Assembly: GCA_029258915.1 (NCBI GenBank)
Contig: JAPDJU010000001.1
Coordinates: 86,889 to 150,888 of the forward strand
From: Thermoproteota archaeon
GTDB lineage: Archaea > Thermoproteota > Thermoprotei_A > EX4484-217-1
Direction: 5' to 3'
Length of the DNA: 64,000 nucleotides
The translations under genes and the position numbers were made by a program. The stretch's first letter is position 1. The number at the start of each line of letters is the position of its first letter. The notes under the pieces were generated by a model. It worked only from the letters and a program-made list of their open reading frames with translations, had not been told where the DNA came from and searched no databases. This document shows, piece by piece, positions 18,061 through 27,196 of this stretch.

Positions 18061-19425
18061 ATGGCATATTTAAAGTTCGTCTCTACTCTCATAGTAGCTT
18101 TAGTGCTGGTTTCAATGCTTACCGTAGTAGCAACAGCTGTACCGGTAAGTGCTGAAGAACCTAGCAATATTCGCGTACGCGTCGCTAAAATGATTTTAAA
18201 TGGTGTTTCTAGGAGAATAGATGCTGTTCTCAATTTAGCGGAAAGGTATGGTATTAGTATTTCAGAAAATATGACAGAACGTGTTGACTCAGCTAAAAGT
18301 ATTCTGCAGAATGCTACAGAAGTTGTTGAAGAAGAACCCTGTAAGGCAATTAGAATGGCTGTTAAAGCTTGCTGGGTTTTCAAACCAGTAGCTATCTATA
18401 TTTTAAAGAATATTCCTGAAGAAGAAAAAGCAACTCTTAGAGAAAACATACTACTAAAAGCTATTGAAGCCAGAGAAAATGCCTTAAGTAGACTTAAGAA
18501 CGTCATTAGCTGGCTTGAAGATAGAGGTGTTAAAATACCTGAGGAAATAAGCAATAATATTGCCTTAGCTGAGGATCTTTTAAACCAAGCTAGAGAACTT
18601 ATTGAAAGCGGATCTTACAACGCTAGCGATGTTAGAACACTTATAGGCGATGCATCTAAGGCGTTGGCCAAAGCAACATTAGCTTTACATAGAGTTACGG
18701 GTAACATTTGGAAAGCTACCACGTTAGTAAACTTCTCACTGTTAAGATTAAGAGGAGCTATTATATTAATAGGTAAAGCTATTAACGCTACAATAGAAGC
18801 AATAGAGGCAAATAAAACTGAAGAAGCAATAGGAATTATAGACAAGACAGTAAACGGAATGGAGCAAGTAATTACCTTCCTCGACAAAGCATTAGAGACT
18901 CTTGAAAGTAAAAACGTTAATGAAAACGTAACAGAGGCTGTAACAGCATTAAAGAACGCTATGGCTGAAGCAAAAACACATGTCGAAAAAGCAAGAACAA
19001 GTCTAGAACAAGGAGATACATTATCTGCTATCTCAGAACTAGAAACAGCATTAGATACCATAGTAACTGTTGTTGAAACGTACAAACACATATTCGTTGG
19101 TTTCCATAGACATATAGAAGTATTACTTACAGTGTCAGGTAAAATACACATAACCATAGGTGAAAGACTAAAAATAATGGCTTTAAGGAAAGCTGCATGG
19201 CTTGTTTTCCACCTAGAAAGAATGGACATGAGGCTTCACATGCTATACCATCTATATGAGGAAGGCAAAGTGAGCGAAGAAGAATTCCATAAAGCATTAG
19301 ACAACGCTAAAACATTGTTAGAGAATCTGAAAACACGGCTGGAAAAATTACCTAGACCACCTAAACCTATCATAGAAAAAATAAACAGAATGCTTGAATG
19401 GATAACATCGGTATATAGCAAATAG
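18061..19425 (+). CDS. Secreted alpha-helical protein, paralogue of the one at 3.4 kb
   Basis: A 454-residue protein. GGTG at 18051-18054 favours the ATG at 18061 over the in-frame GTG at 18052. The signal peptide is MAYLKFVSTLIVALVLVSML, followed by VVATAVPVSAEE. The remainder is a chain of long amphipathic helices (for example RENALSRLKNVISWLEDRG and AITALKN-type repeats) with many NxT/S sequons and no C-terminal anchor. Layout, composition and an EDRGVKIP/EDIGVEVP segment link it to the protein at 3409-4677. It is followed 69 bases later by a membrane-tethered winged-helix protein, which may respond to it. The function is unknown. Confidence 0.8.
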   Translation: MAYLKFVSTLIVALVLVSMLTVVATAVPVSAEEPSNIRVRVAKMILNGVSRRIDAVLNLAERYGISISENMTERVDSAKSILQNATEVVEEEPCKAIRMAVKACWVFKPVAIYILKNIPEEEKATLRENILLKAIEARENALSRLKNVISWLEDRGVKIPEEISNNIALAEDLLNQARELIESGSYNASDVRTLIGDASKALAKATLALHRVTGNIWKATTLVNFSLLRLRGAIILIGKAINATIEAIEANKTEEAIGIIDKTVNGMEQVITFLDKALETLESKNVNENVTEAVTALKNAMAEAKTHVEKARTSLEQGDTLSAISELETALDTIVTVVETYKHIFVGFHRHIEVLLTVSGKIHITIGERLKIMALRKAAWLVFHLERMDMRLHMLYHLYEEGKVSEEEFHKALDNAKTLLENLKTRLEKLPRPPKPIIEKINRMLEWITSVYSK

Positions 19426-19494
19426 CTTTAAACGTTCAAAGCCAAAAAGTTTAAGCGAAAAACATAGTAAACCATGATAAATAAGGTGTATACT

Positions 19495-20364
19495 TTGACA
19501 CGTAACGTAAAGTATATTTCACTGTTTTTTCTAAGCCTATTTCTCCTCATATGTATTGTAACATGTACTGTTAAGTGTCAAACAGTTGGTGTTGAGGTTT
19601 TAATAGAAGTTCATAGCGATGGCTTAGCTAAAGTAACATATATTGTTAAAGCAGCCAATCCACCCCAAGATCTTACTTTACCTCTATTTGCATCACCAAT
19701 GTATGTTGAAGCATTTGCAGAAGAAACCCCGTTAACTGTAGAATATAACGAAACACATGTCTTCCTAACAGCACTAAGCAAAGAAGTCAAAATAACATAC
19801 TATACAAGCGGTCTTACAGAAAAAACGGGGGAAGAATGGTGTTTTGAAGTAAATTCTCCATGGACGGTAACTGTAATGCTCCCAGAGAACGCTCTTATAT
19901 TCGATATGAAACCCGAGGACTTTGAACTAGTTCTAATAAATGATAAACCAGGTTTCATATTTAAGCAGGGTAATGTGTTAATAAAGTATATTATAACACC
20001 AGAAATAACAACACCGAAACCAGCACTAACACCAACACCTGAACAGCCATACATATCGCCTACATCCATAGCAATTGCTATTCTTATTGTTATCGCCTCA
20101 CTGTTAGCTATTCTCTACATTAAAAGAAGTAGAAAACCAAGAAGAATAGTTGAGCTTGATGAAAGAGATAATAAAATATTAACTGTGCTCTCAAAGCATG
20201 GAGAAATGACAGCATATGAACTTATAGATAAAACAGGAATACCTAAAACACCACTTTACCGTAGACTTAAAAGGCTTGAAAAACTAGGCTACATAGAATC
20301 TGTTGTTAAAGCTGGACGAACAATTTACAGATTAAAAACAAAAAGAAATAACATGAAATACTAA
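19495..20364 (+). CDS. Membrane-anchored winged-helix transcriptional regulator with an extracellular domain
   Basis: AAGGTG at 19483-19488 points to the TTG at 19495 (MTRNVKYISLFFL), giving 289 residues; an ATG at 19474 is the longer alternative. The order is: signal-anchor or cleaved leader, a 140-residue beta-rich external domain, a Pro/Thr linker (TTPKPALTPTPEQP), one membrane helix (about SIAIAILIVIASLLAILYI), a basic stop, then a cytoplasmic winged helix (ERDNKILTVLSKHGEMTAYELIDKTGIPKTPLYRRLKRLEKLGYIE, summarised). This is a one-protein sensor that could bind DNA from the membrane. Its place directly after the secreted helical protein suggests it monitors the envelope or that protein. 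Confidence 0.82.
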   Translation: MTRNVKYISLFFLSLFLLICIVTCTVKCQTVGVEVLIEVHSDGLAKVTYIVKAANPPQDLTLPLFASPMYVEAFAEETPLTVEYNETHVFLTALSKEVKITYYTSGLTEKTGEEWCFEVNSPWTVTVMLPENALIFDMKPEDFELVLINDKPGFIFKQGNVLIKYIITPEITTPKPALTPTPEQPYISPTSIAIAILIVIASLLAILYIKRSRKPRRIVELDERDNKILTVLSKHGEMTAYELIDKTGIPKTPLYRRLKRLEKLGYIESVVKAGRTIYRLKTKRNNMKY

Positions 20365-20558
20365 GATGCGTAGAGATCATTACCAGTAACACTTTAGATT
20401 CCATAACATTTAACCTTACAGAATAGGTAAGCTTGAAGCGTTTTTGCTTCTATCTTAGAGAATTTAAATATATTGTTTAGCAAACAGATATTTACAGTTA
20501 AACTTGAAAAGTAAGTGCCTCCATGCTATCTTATCACAACACAGTTAGTTGACTAAAC

Positions 20559-22421
20559 ATGCCCAGAATATGTTTTAAACCTCAGAATAAATGTTTAGAC
20601 GTTTCTGAAAATGAGACTGTTTATAGAGCTTCTCTAAAACTTGGAATAAACATTGACAGCATTTGTGGAGGTCTTGGTATTTGCGGTAAGTGTAGAGTTA
20701 AAGTACTTAAAGATGGTCTTTCAAAACCTAGTGAAAGAGAATTAAGGATTCTAGGCTTAGAGAATATAAGGAAAGGTTTTAGATTAGCATGTCAAGCAAA
20801 AGTATTAAGCTATACTGAAGTTGAAATTCCTGCTAAGAGAATTCTCACAACAGTTATAATGGGTTATGAGCCTGAAATATCTTTAGAACCAGCAATAGTT
20901 AAGATAATGATTGAGAGAGAACAAGTAACTCTAACATCAAAACATGCTAGTACTTTAGAAACCATTGAAAAAGCCGTTAGTAAAGAGATAAGTATAAGCC
21001 TAAATACTCTGAAGACTTTAGCGAAGGAACTACCTGAGAAGTTATGTCTCATCATATATAGATACAAGAACCTAGATGAGCTGATAGATGTTTTTCCTGA
21101 GGAAATAAAACCATATGGTTTAGCATTAGATTTAGGTACAACTAAAATAGCCATGTACTTAGTTGATTTAGAGTCAGGTAAAACGTTAGTCGCAGAGGCT
21201 TTTGAAAATCCTCAAGTAATATACGGTGATGACGTTATTTCAAGAATAGCTTATGCTAAAGAGCATGGAGTTAAGGAAATGCAGAAAATGCTTATCAAGG
21301 AAATAAATAACTTTTTAGTGAAACTCTATAAGACCAGAGAAATTAATCCTAGAAACATTGTTGAAGTAGTTGCTGTAGGAAACGCTGTTATGCACCATAT
21401 TTTCTTAGGTATAAATACTGAAAAACTTGGTAAAGCACCTTACGAGGTAGTTGTAAGGAAACCTTTAGTATTAACTGCTTCAGAACTAGAGCTGGCGGTG
21501 AATTCTAAAGCAAAAATATACATGCCTCCGCTGGTAAGAGGCTTCATTGGCTCAGATAGTCTTATGGGTGTTCTTCTTTTAAAATTAGCTGAAAGAAAAG
21601 GAACATACATGTTTCTAGATATTGGAACAAATACTGAAGTTTACATTTCAAAGAACGGGGAAATATTTGCGACATCCACAGCATCAGGCCCCGCTTTTGA
21701 AGGAGGACATATAAAGCATGGTATGAAAGCTTTTGAAGGAGCAATAGACCATGTAGCCATAGATCCGGAAACATTAAATCCGGAAATAAGTGTAATAGGA
21801 AATATTCTACCAGCAGGTATTTGCGGTTCAGGAATAATAGATGCCATAGCTGAAATGCTTAAGGCAAAAATAATAGACCATACAGGAAAATTTACCATCA
21901 AAAATCATAAAAGAATAAGGTACTATTATTCAGAAGGCTACGCCTACATTCTAGCGTTTAAGAATGAAACAAGTATAGGAGAAGACATAGTAATCACGCA
22001 AAAAGACATTAGAGAAGTACAGAAGGCTAAAGCAGCAATACAGACAGCATATAAAATATTATCATCAAAACTAGGTGTTTCAAGAAAAAACATAGATGAA
22101 ATATATGTTGCAGGAAGTTTTGGATTCTACATGAACCCTGAAAACGCAATAACCATAGGGCTACTTCCAGAAGTAAATGTAAGTAAGGTGAGAATTGTAG
22201 GTAACACTGCAGGTTCTGGAGCAAGAGTCCTACTTAAAAACATAAAATGGAGAACTAAAGCAGAGAATATTGCTAAGAGCATAAATTACGTGGAATTAGC
22301 TGCTGAACCTGAGTTCTCTAAGATCTTTGTTAATACAACATATTTTCCTTCAGGATATATTGAAGATTATCCTAGGACTATTAGAAAACTAGACCTCAAA
22401 TATATTAAAAGAGATAATTAG
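20559..22421 (+). CDS. RACo-like reductive activator of corrinoid proteins (2Fe-2S plus ASKHA ATPase)
   Basis: A 620-residue protein. Residues 1-95 are a plant-type ferredoxin domain with C36, C42, C45 and C78 as 2Fe-2S ligands. The C-terminal two thirds (from ALDLGTTKIAMYLVD near residue 190) form an ASKHA-type ATPase of the DUF4445 group, with LDIGTNTE and ICGSGIIDAIAE and VAGSFGFYMNP segments. This layout is that of RACo/RamA-like activators, which use ATP to reduce inactive Co(II) corrinoid proteins to Co(I). Its presence implies a corrinoid methyltransferase somewhere in the genome, but none lies in the window. Confidence 0.88.
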   Translation: MPRICFKPQNKCLDVSENETVYRASLKLGINIDSICGGLGICGKCRVKVLKDGLSKPSERELRILGLENIRKGFRLACQAKVLSYTEVEIPAKRILTTVIMGYEPEISLEPAIVKIMIEREQVTLTSKHASTLETIEKAVSKEISISLNTLKTLAKELPEKLCLIIYRYKNLDELIDVFPEEIKPYGLALDLGTTKIAMYLVDLESGKTLVAEAFENPQVIYGDDVISRIAYAKEHGVKEMQKMLIKEINNFLVKLYKTREINPRNIVEVVAVGNAVMHHIFLGINTEKLGKAPYEVVVRKPLVLTASELELAVNSKAKIYMPPLVRGFIGSDSLMGVLLLKLAERKGTYMFLDIGTNTEVYISKNGEIFATSTASGPAFEGGHIKHGMKAFEGAIDHVAIDPETLNPEISVIGNILPAGICGSGIIDAIAEMLKAKIIDHTGKFTIKNHKRIRYYYSEGYAYILAFKNETSIGEDIVITQKDIREVQKAKAAIQTAYKILSSKLGVSRKNIDEIYVAGSFGFYMNPENAITIGLLPEVNVSKVRIVGNTAGSGARVLLKNIKWRTKAENIAKSINYVELAAEPEFSKIFVNTTYFPSGYIEDYPRTIRKLDLKYIKRDN

Positions 22422-22603
22422 CTTAATCGTTGAAAATAATTCTGTATACGTTTTTCATAATTACCTATTGTTGTGGCTATTGCTCCTACATTTACTCCTA
22501 TAGAGTAATATCTTAATTTCAGAGACTAGGATAGTACACAGTGGTTGTGTAAAATTAGAGATTTTAAATTTAAAATAATAGACTATTAATGATGGGGGTT
22601 AAA

Positions 22604-23149
22604 ATGTGGAGGAAAATAAGTTTTCGTGAGTGGCCCTACATTTTACATCCTAGACCTGTTACCATAGTGGCTTCTAAGTTTAAAAATAAACTCAGTGCTA
22701 TGGCTGCATCATGGACTATGCCTGTTTCCAGAAAACCTCCAGTAGTTGCTGTCGCAATTGCTAAGAATAGGTTCACATATGAACTTATAATTAAAAGTAA
22801 AGAGTTCAGCTTAAACCTTCTACCAAAAGAACACCTTGATAAAATACAGTTCTTAGGTACGGTTAGTGGCAGAGAATTTGTAAACAAGATTAAAGCAGCT
22901 AACTTAACTATGGCTAATGCTAGAAGAATAAGCTCGCCAATAATATTAGAATCCTTAGCTATTTTAGAGTGCGTTCTACGTAAAGACATAGAATCCGGCG
23001 ACCATAACATTATAGTTGGGGAAATAATTGAAGCGTATGCTAGGAAAGAATTCAACATTTTAAATGAGGAAACAATCAGAAGAATACCTCTGCATGTCAG
23101 GAGCAATAAATACACAAGCCCTATAGGAGAAATAATTGAAGTTGAATAG
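22604..23149 (+). CDS. Flavin reductase-like FMN-binding protein
   Basis: A 181-residue protein. The purine-rich GGGGGTT at 22594-22600 favours the ATG at 22604 over those at 22589 and 22592. The segment LHPRPVTIVASKFKNKLSAMAASW and the later RFTYELIIKSKEFSLNLLP are the FMN-binding landmarks of the flavoredoxin/flavin reductase family, with H-P-R-P-V for the phosphate. Members reduce FMN or transfer electrons using bound FMN. Being 182 bases after the RACo-like gene, it could supply electrons for that protein; this is only inferred from position. Confidence 0.82.
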   Translation: MWRKISFREWPYILHPRPVTIVASKFKNKLSAMAASWTMPVSRKPPVVAVAIAKNRFTYELIIKSKEFSLNLLPKEHLDKIQFLGTVSGREFVNKIKAANLTMANARRISSPIILESLAILECVLRKDIESGDHNIIVGEIIEAYARKEFNILNEETIRRIPLHVRSNKYTSPIGEIIEVE

Positions 23150-23373
23150 TATAAACTAAGTAAGCATAGAAAAACAACTTCACTAATTTAATTAATTATG
23201 TTTAACGCACCAACTTATAGTTCATGTTTGCTGATTTAAAACGATAAGAAATTTTCCACAGTTAAAAGCATGTTTTCTACTTAAAACAATTAACTACGTT
23301 TATGTAGAGCTGATTTTCGGTAGGGTTTATTTAGTTTAAATCAAGGTATTACTTAAGGGATAAGTGGAGGTTA

Positions 23374-24588
23374 ATGTTGGGCTTCTTAAAGAATATTAAG
23401 TTTATGAGGAAAAGCAGCGGGAATCCTATGTTTGAAAAAGTTAGGTTATTCTATAATGCTCTTTCAGCACCATTTATTCAGAGAGAAGAAGAAGCTGAAG
23501 TCATAGTTCTCTCAATACTTTCTGGTGAACACACATTATTTATTGGTGAACCAGGAACAGCGAAGTCAGCTATCGTTCGTAGGGCTTCATCCCTCCTTAA
23601 AGCAAAATACTTTTACTATGTTTTGAACAAGTATACTGAACCCGATGAGTTGTTTGGACCTATAGATATTAACGAGTTAAAGACTAAAGGTATTTATAAG
23701 CGTAAGATTGAAGGCAAATTACCATTAGCGGAGATAGCATTTTTAGATGAAATATTTAATGCAAATACAGCTATTCTAAACACATTACTCTCACTTTTGC
23801 AGGAAAGAATTTTCATAAACGGAGATGAAAAAATACAGTCACCACTAATATCGCTATTTAGTGCGAGTAACGATATTCCAGATGAATCAGAGTTAAGAGC
23901 ACTTTATGATAGGCTTCTATTCAGACACTATGTAAGACCAGTTTCTGAAAGCAAACTTAAGGACCTATTTAAAGCAGGCATCGAAATAGAGCTGAAGGGT
24001 GTTATAGAAGAAGAACCTATAATGGAGATTTCGGAGCTTAAAAAAGTCCAAGAACATGTATGTTATGTTCTTGAAAAAGTAAAGAACAATAAGGACATAC
24101 TACAACAATACGCTAGGTTAATAGTTATTTTCAGGGAACAGGGAATTCATGTTACAGATAGAAGAGCCATTAAAGGTTTAAAAGCAATAGCAGCAAACGC
24201 AGTATTTGATTGTAGAGACCATGTTGAACCTAAAGACTTTATGGCTTTAAAGTACGTTATTCCGGAAACAGTAGATGATTTCGGTAAAGTAGCAGCAATA
24301 GTTTCTGAAGAAATAAGGCTACCTTCAAGATACCTTAAAGACCTTGAAATCCTTGAAAGAAACATTATGAGACTTAGGAAGGAAATACGTAGAATACCAA
24401 CGTATGATTTCAGAATAATAAACTATAGTAGGGAGTTACTTATCATAGAGAGAAAACTTAGAAAAATTGCAAGAGAAGCAATAGATGATAATGAAGTTCT
24501 TAATAGAATAGAGAAATTACTTGAAATAATAGGGGAAATTAAGGACTCTTTAGTTAGTAAATCAAGCCTGTACGGTAAAGACCTATGA
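23374..24588 (+). CDS. MoxR-family AAA+ ATPase
   Basis: A 404-residue ATPase with a GGAGGT site just before the ATG. Walker A is GEPGTAKS near residues 54-61, Walker B is IAFLDEIFNAN, sensor 1 is FSASND, and the LYDRLLFRHYVRP segment carries the arginine finger region. The C-terminal part is helical and charged. MoxR ATPases act with VWA-domain partners in metal insertion or protein-complex maturation. The next gene overlaps its stop (ATGA at 24585-24588) and encodes such a VWA protein, so the two are translationally coupled. Confidence 0.92.
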   Translation: MLGFLKNIKFMRKSSGNPMFEKVRLFYNALSAPFIQREEEAEVIVLSILSGEHTLFIGEPGTAKSAIVRRASSLLKAKYFYYVLNKYTEPDELFGPIDINELKTKGIYKRKIEGKLPLAEIAFLDEIFNANTAILNTLLSLLQERIFINGDEKIQSPLISLFSASNDIPDESELRALYDRLLFRHYVRPVSESKLKDLFKAGIEIELKGVIEEEPIMEISELKKVQEHVCYVLEKVKNNKDILQQYARLIVIFREQGIHVTDRRAIKGLKAIAANAVFDCRDHVEPKDFMALKYVIPETVDDFGKVAAIVSEEIRLPSRYLKDLEILERNIMRLRKEIRRIPTYDFRIINYSRELLIIERKLRKIAREAIDDNEVLNRIEKLLEIIGEIKDSLVSKSSLYGKDL

Positions 24589-26426
24589 ACTATAAGAAAA
24601 AGCTTAAAGGAGCATTAGAGGATGTAGACTATGAAAGCCCTATAGTAGCTTATAGAGCAGATAAATTAACGAAAACATATAGTAAATCTTATGGTGAAAA
24701 AGTAAATCCAAGCATTGCAGTAGATGTCTTCTACACACTATACTTACCCTTCCCCAAGGTTAAAGAGAAAATTGAAAGTAAAATTCTATCACTTAATAGA
24801 GTAGTTGTTTCTAAACTCATGGATTTAAAAGACTATGCTAAGCTAAAATACGATACCATGGTTGACGTAGATATTTCATTCGCGTACACTGTTTCATTTC
24901 TTAAAAAACTAATAGAGTTTCTTAAGAGAGAACTGGAAAAAGCCAAAAGCACAGGAAAGTTTTCAGAAATGAAAGTGCTAAGTAGTCTCATAAACTACAT
25001 GGTCTCCGGTGAAAGCTCAAGCGAAGCTTCTCTAAGTGAAGGAAACATTATGGAAGAAAAGCTTAAACGCGAAATACTGGAAAAAGCCGTTCAAGAAGCT
25101 CATGGCGAAGCGGAAAAAGTAGCTAGCAATGTTAAAGACTTGAAAAACATTGCTTCAGGAAGTAAAGCAGGTAAGTACCCTGGCCTTTTCACTTCAGGAG
25201 AATTTTTAGTTGAAGCACTTAAGCTTGCAGGAACAACATATGTTACTGAAATTCTTAAGAATGTGAAGAACATTTTAAGTAGAACAATAACCATAGTTCA
25301 TAGGGAAAGACATGACCATAAACATGGAGTATATGATGGAATAACTTTAGGTAAGGATATTTCAAGAATACTACCACGTGAGCTAACATTAGAAGATGAT
25401 GTTTTCTACAAGAAACTTGTCGATGGAGAACTTCTTCTTAGAAAGAGAATTCTTATCGAGAAAGTTGGACCTCTATATGTCCTACTTGATAAATGCTTAG
25501 CCAGCAGTACTTTAGTTACTCTTAAAGACGGATCTATGGAACGCATAGAAAATATTAGAGAAGGAGATAGAGTGTTAAGCATAGGTTTCACTGTAGAAGA
25601 AACATTAGCCAATGATTCCTACATTGTTGAAAAAACTAAATTAAATATCTCTCATGCTAAAGTTAAGGAAATAGTTTATAGCGGCATAAGAGAGGTATTT
25701 AAAGTAGAAACCGACCATGGACACTTCTATGCTACATTTAACCATTCCATACCTGTGATTAGAAACGGAATACTATGCGAAACCATTGTAGCCGATTTAC
25801 ATAGAGGGGATAAATTATTAAGAATAGGCATGAATGAAGGAAAGTTTTACCCAGTATTATCCAGTGTTAGAAATGTTTCTTACTATAGTAGGGAGAAAGT
25901 TTGGGATATTGTACTAAATAGCGATCATTACTTCTTAGCTAACGGGTTCATAGTCCACAATAGCGGAAGTATGATAGGTAAGAAAACTATTTGGGCCAGG
26001 GCCATTGCTTTAGCGTTATTTAAACAGTCAAGAGAAGAAAATAGAGAATTCTATCTAAGATTCTTTGACTACATGCCTCATGAACTAATAAGGATTCATA
26101 GAAGAGCCAGGCCCAAAGAAATACAGGAACTTTTCATGACATTATTAACAATAATTAGTAGCGGGGGTACTTGGATAGCTAAGGCAATAGATATTGCATG
26201 CAGAGATGTAGTTAAAAATAAAGCTGAAGGCGTATCAACAATAGTTCTAATAACTGATGGCATAGATGCTGTACATGAGGATACTGTTAAATATTCTCTT
26301 GAAGAAGCAAATGCAGAACTCATAACTGTAATGATTGGCGGCTTAAACGAAACTTTAAGGAGAGTCTCTAAAAAGTACTTCGTAGCTACAATGGTAGATA
26401 ACGTTTTAACTGTAAAGGAGTTATAA
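24585..26426 (+). CDS. VWA-domain protein, MoxR partner, interrupted by an intein
   Basis: The reading frame is 613 residues; removing the intein at residues 304-459 leaves a 457-residue VWA protein. Residues 1-300 are helical and charged, and the C-terminal third is the von Willebrand A domain. The metal-ion-dependent adhesion site reads D302-K303 before the intein and S460-G461-S462-M463 after it, so splicing restores D-x-S-x-S. The later GGTWIAKAI and LITDGIDAV segments provide the threonine and aspartate of the site. The ATG overlaps the MoxR stop codon. Without protein splicing this VWA domain could not bind metal, so intein excision is required for function. Confidence 0.9.
   Translation: MNYKKKLKGALEDVDYESPIVAYRADKLTKTYSKSYGEKVNPSIAVDVFYTLYLPFPKVKEKIESKILSLNRVVVSKLMDLKDYAKLKYDTMVDVDISFAYTVSFLKKLIEFLKRELEKAKSTGKFSEMKVLSSLINYMVSGESSSEASLSEGNIMEEKLKREILEKAVQEAHGEAEKVASNVKDLKNIASGSKAGKYPGLFTSGEFLVEALKLAGTTYVTEILKNVKNILSRTITIVHRERHDHKHGVYDGITLGKDISRILPRELTLEDDVFYKKLVDGELLLRKRILIEKVGPLYVLLDKCLASSTLVTLKDGSMERIENIREGDRVLSIGFTVEETLANDSYIVEKTKLNISHAKVKEIVYSGIREVFKVETDHGHFYATFNHSIPVIRNGILCETIVADLHRGDKLLRIGMNEGKFYPVLSSVRNVSYYSREKVWDIVLNSDHYFLANGFIVHNSGSMIGKKTIWARAIALALFKQSREENREFYLRFFDYMPHELIRIHRRARPKEIQELFMTLLTIISSGGTWIAKAIDIACRDVVKNKAEGVSTIVLITDGIDAVHEDTVKYSLEEANAELITVMIGGLNETLRRVSKKYFVATMVDNVLTVKEL
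25494..25961 (+). mobile_element. Mini-intein inserted in the VWA MIDAS motif
   Basis: Residues 304-459 of the VWA host form a 156-residue intein. Block A starts with Cys1 (CLASSTLVTLKDGS, then IREGDRVLS). Block B has the T-x-x-H form in YATFNHSIPV. Blocks F and G are VWDIVLNSDHYFLANG and FIVHN, ending in the His-Asn pair, and the first residue of the C-extein is Ser. All residues for the standard splicing pathway are present. The length leaves no room for a homing endonuclease, so this is a mini-intein. It sits exactly between Lys303 and Ser460 of the host metal site, a typical choice of conserved active-site insertion. Confidence 0.93.
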
Positions 26427-26431
26427 AGGCT

Positions 26432-27028
26432 TCAAGGCTTACCTGGAACTACGTGGTGTTTTCTACACCTAGCTTCGTAAAGTTCTTTACCTCCAACAAC
26501 AATTCTAGGACTATCATAAGGTGCTGGTTTACCGTCGATTAATCTTTGAGTTCTAGTTGCTGGAGAACCACAAACAGTACATACAGCTGTTAAATATGTT
26601 ATATCGTCTGCTCTAGCTAAAAGCTCCTTAACTGTTTCGAAAGGTTCACCTCTAAAATCAAGGTTTAAACCTGCAACGATAACTCTAACACCTTCATCAG
26701 CAAGCTTTTCACATACGCTAACAAGTTCTGTAGGAAAGAAATGTGCCTCATCGATACCTACAACATCTAAACCATTTTCCTTAGCTAGCTCATATATTTT
26801 CCAAATACCATTCTTACTTGTAGGAACAACGAAAGCAGGGTATGAGAGACCATCGTGAGATACGACATTCTCTACACTGTATCTAACATCAATAGACGGT
26901 TTGAAAATACCAACTTTCTTCTTAGCATAACTCTCCCTAACAATTCTACGTATAAGCTCAGATGTTTTACCTGCAAACATAGGTCCAACAATAACCTCTA
27001 TTGTCCCTATACTTAATCTTGGCTTCAT
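26432..27028 (-). CDS. tdk: Thymidine kinase (type II)
   Basis: A 198-residue salvage enzyme that phosphorylates thymidine with ATP. GGTGGTT directly upstream selects the ATG at 27028 (MKPRLSIGTIEVIVG). The P-loop is GPMFAGKTSELIR, the Walker B-like strand is VVGIDEAHFFP, and the lasso region TAVCTVCGSPATRTQR holds the first zinc cysteines, with CRKHH near the C-terminus completing the site. Length matches the bacterial/viral-type TK1 family. It is divergent from the HD-domain nucleotidase at 27197; together they suggest deoxynucleotide salvage. Its 3' end is close to that of the convergent VWA gene. Confidence 0.93.
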   Translation of the reverse strand: MKPRLSIGTIEVIVGPMFAGKTSELIRRIVRESYAKKKVGIFKPSIDVRYSVENVVSHDGLSYPAFVVPTSKNGIWKIYELAKENGLDVVGIDEAHFFPTELVSVCEKLADEGVRVIVAGLNLDFRGEPFETVKELLARADDITYLTAVCTVCGSPATRTQRLIDGKPAPYDSPRIVVGGKELYEARCRKHHVVPGKP

Positions 27029-27196
27029 GAATAACCACCATTTTAGCAATATATTTCCATAGACGTTCTTTTAAAGCAACGAGAAATATCTTTTCTGGCT
27101 AATCAACCATATTAAAGCCTGTTTAAACATGCTAGCATAAATATCATAACTTATATTTCACCTAGAATCTATAGTTACTTTAAGGAGATACGGATC

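Noticed and set aside
18615..19229. 204-residue reading frame on the minus strand inside the secreted helical protein
   Set aside because: It is an antisense shadow of a gene with biased codon use. It has no ribosome-binding site and its Ser/Leu/Val-rich composition is typical of such shadows.
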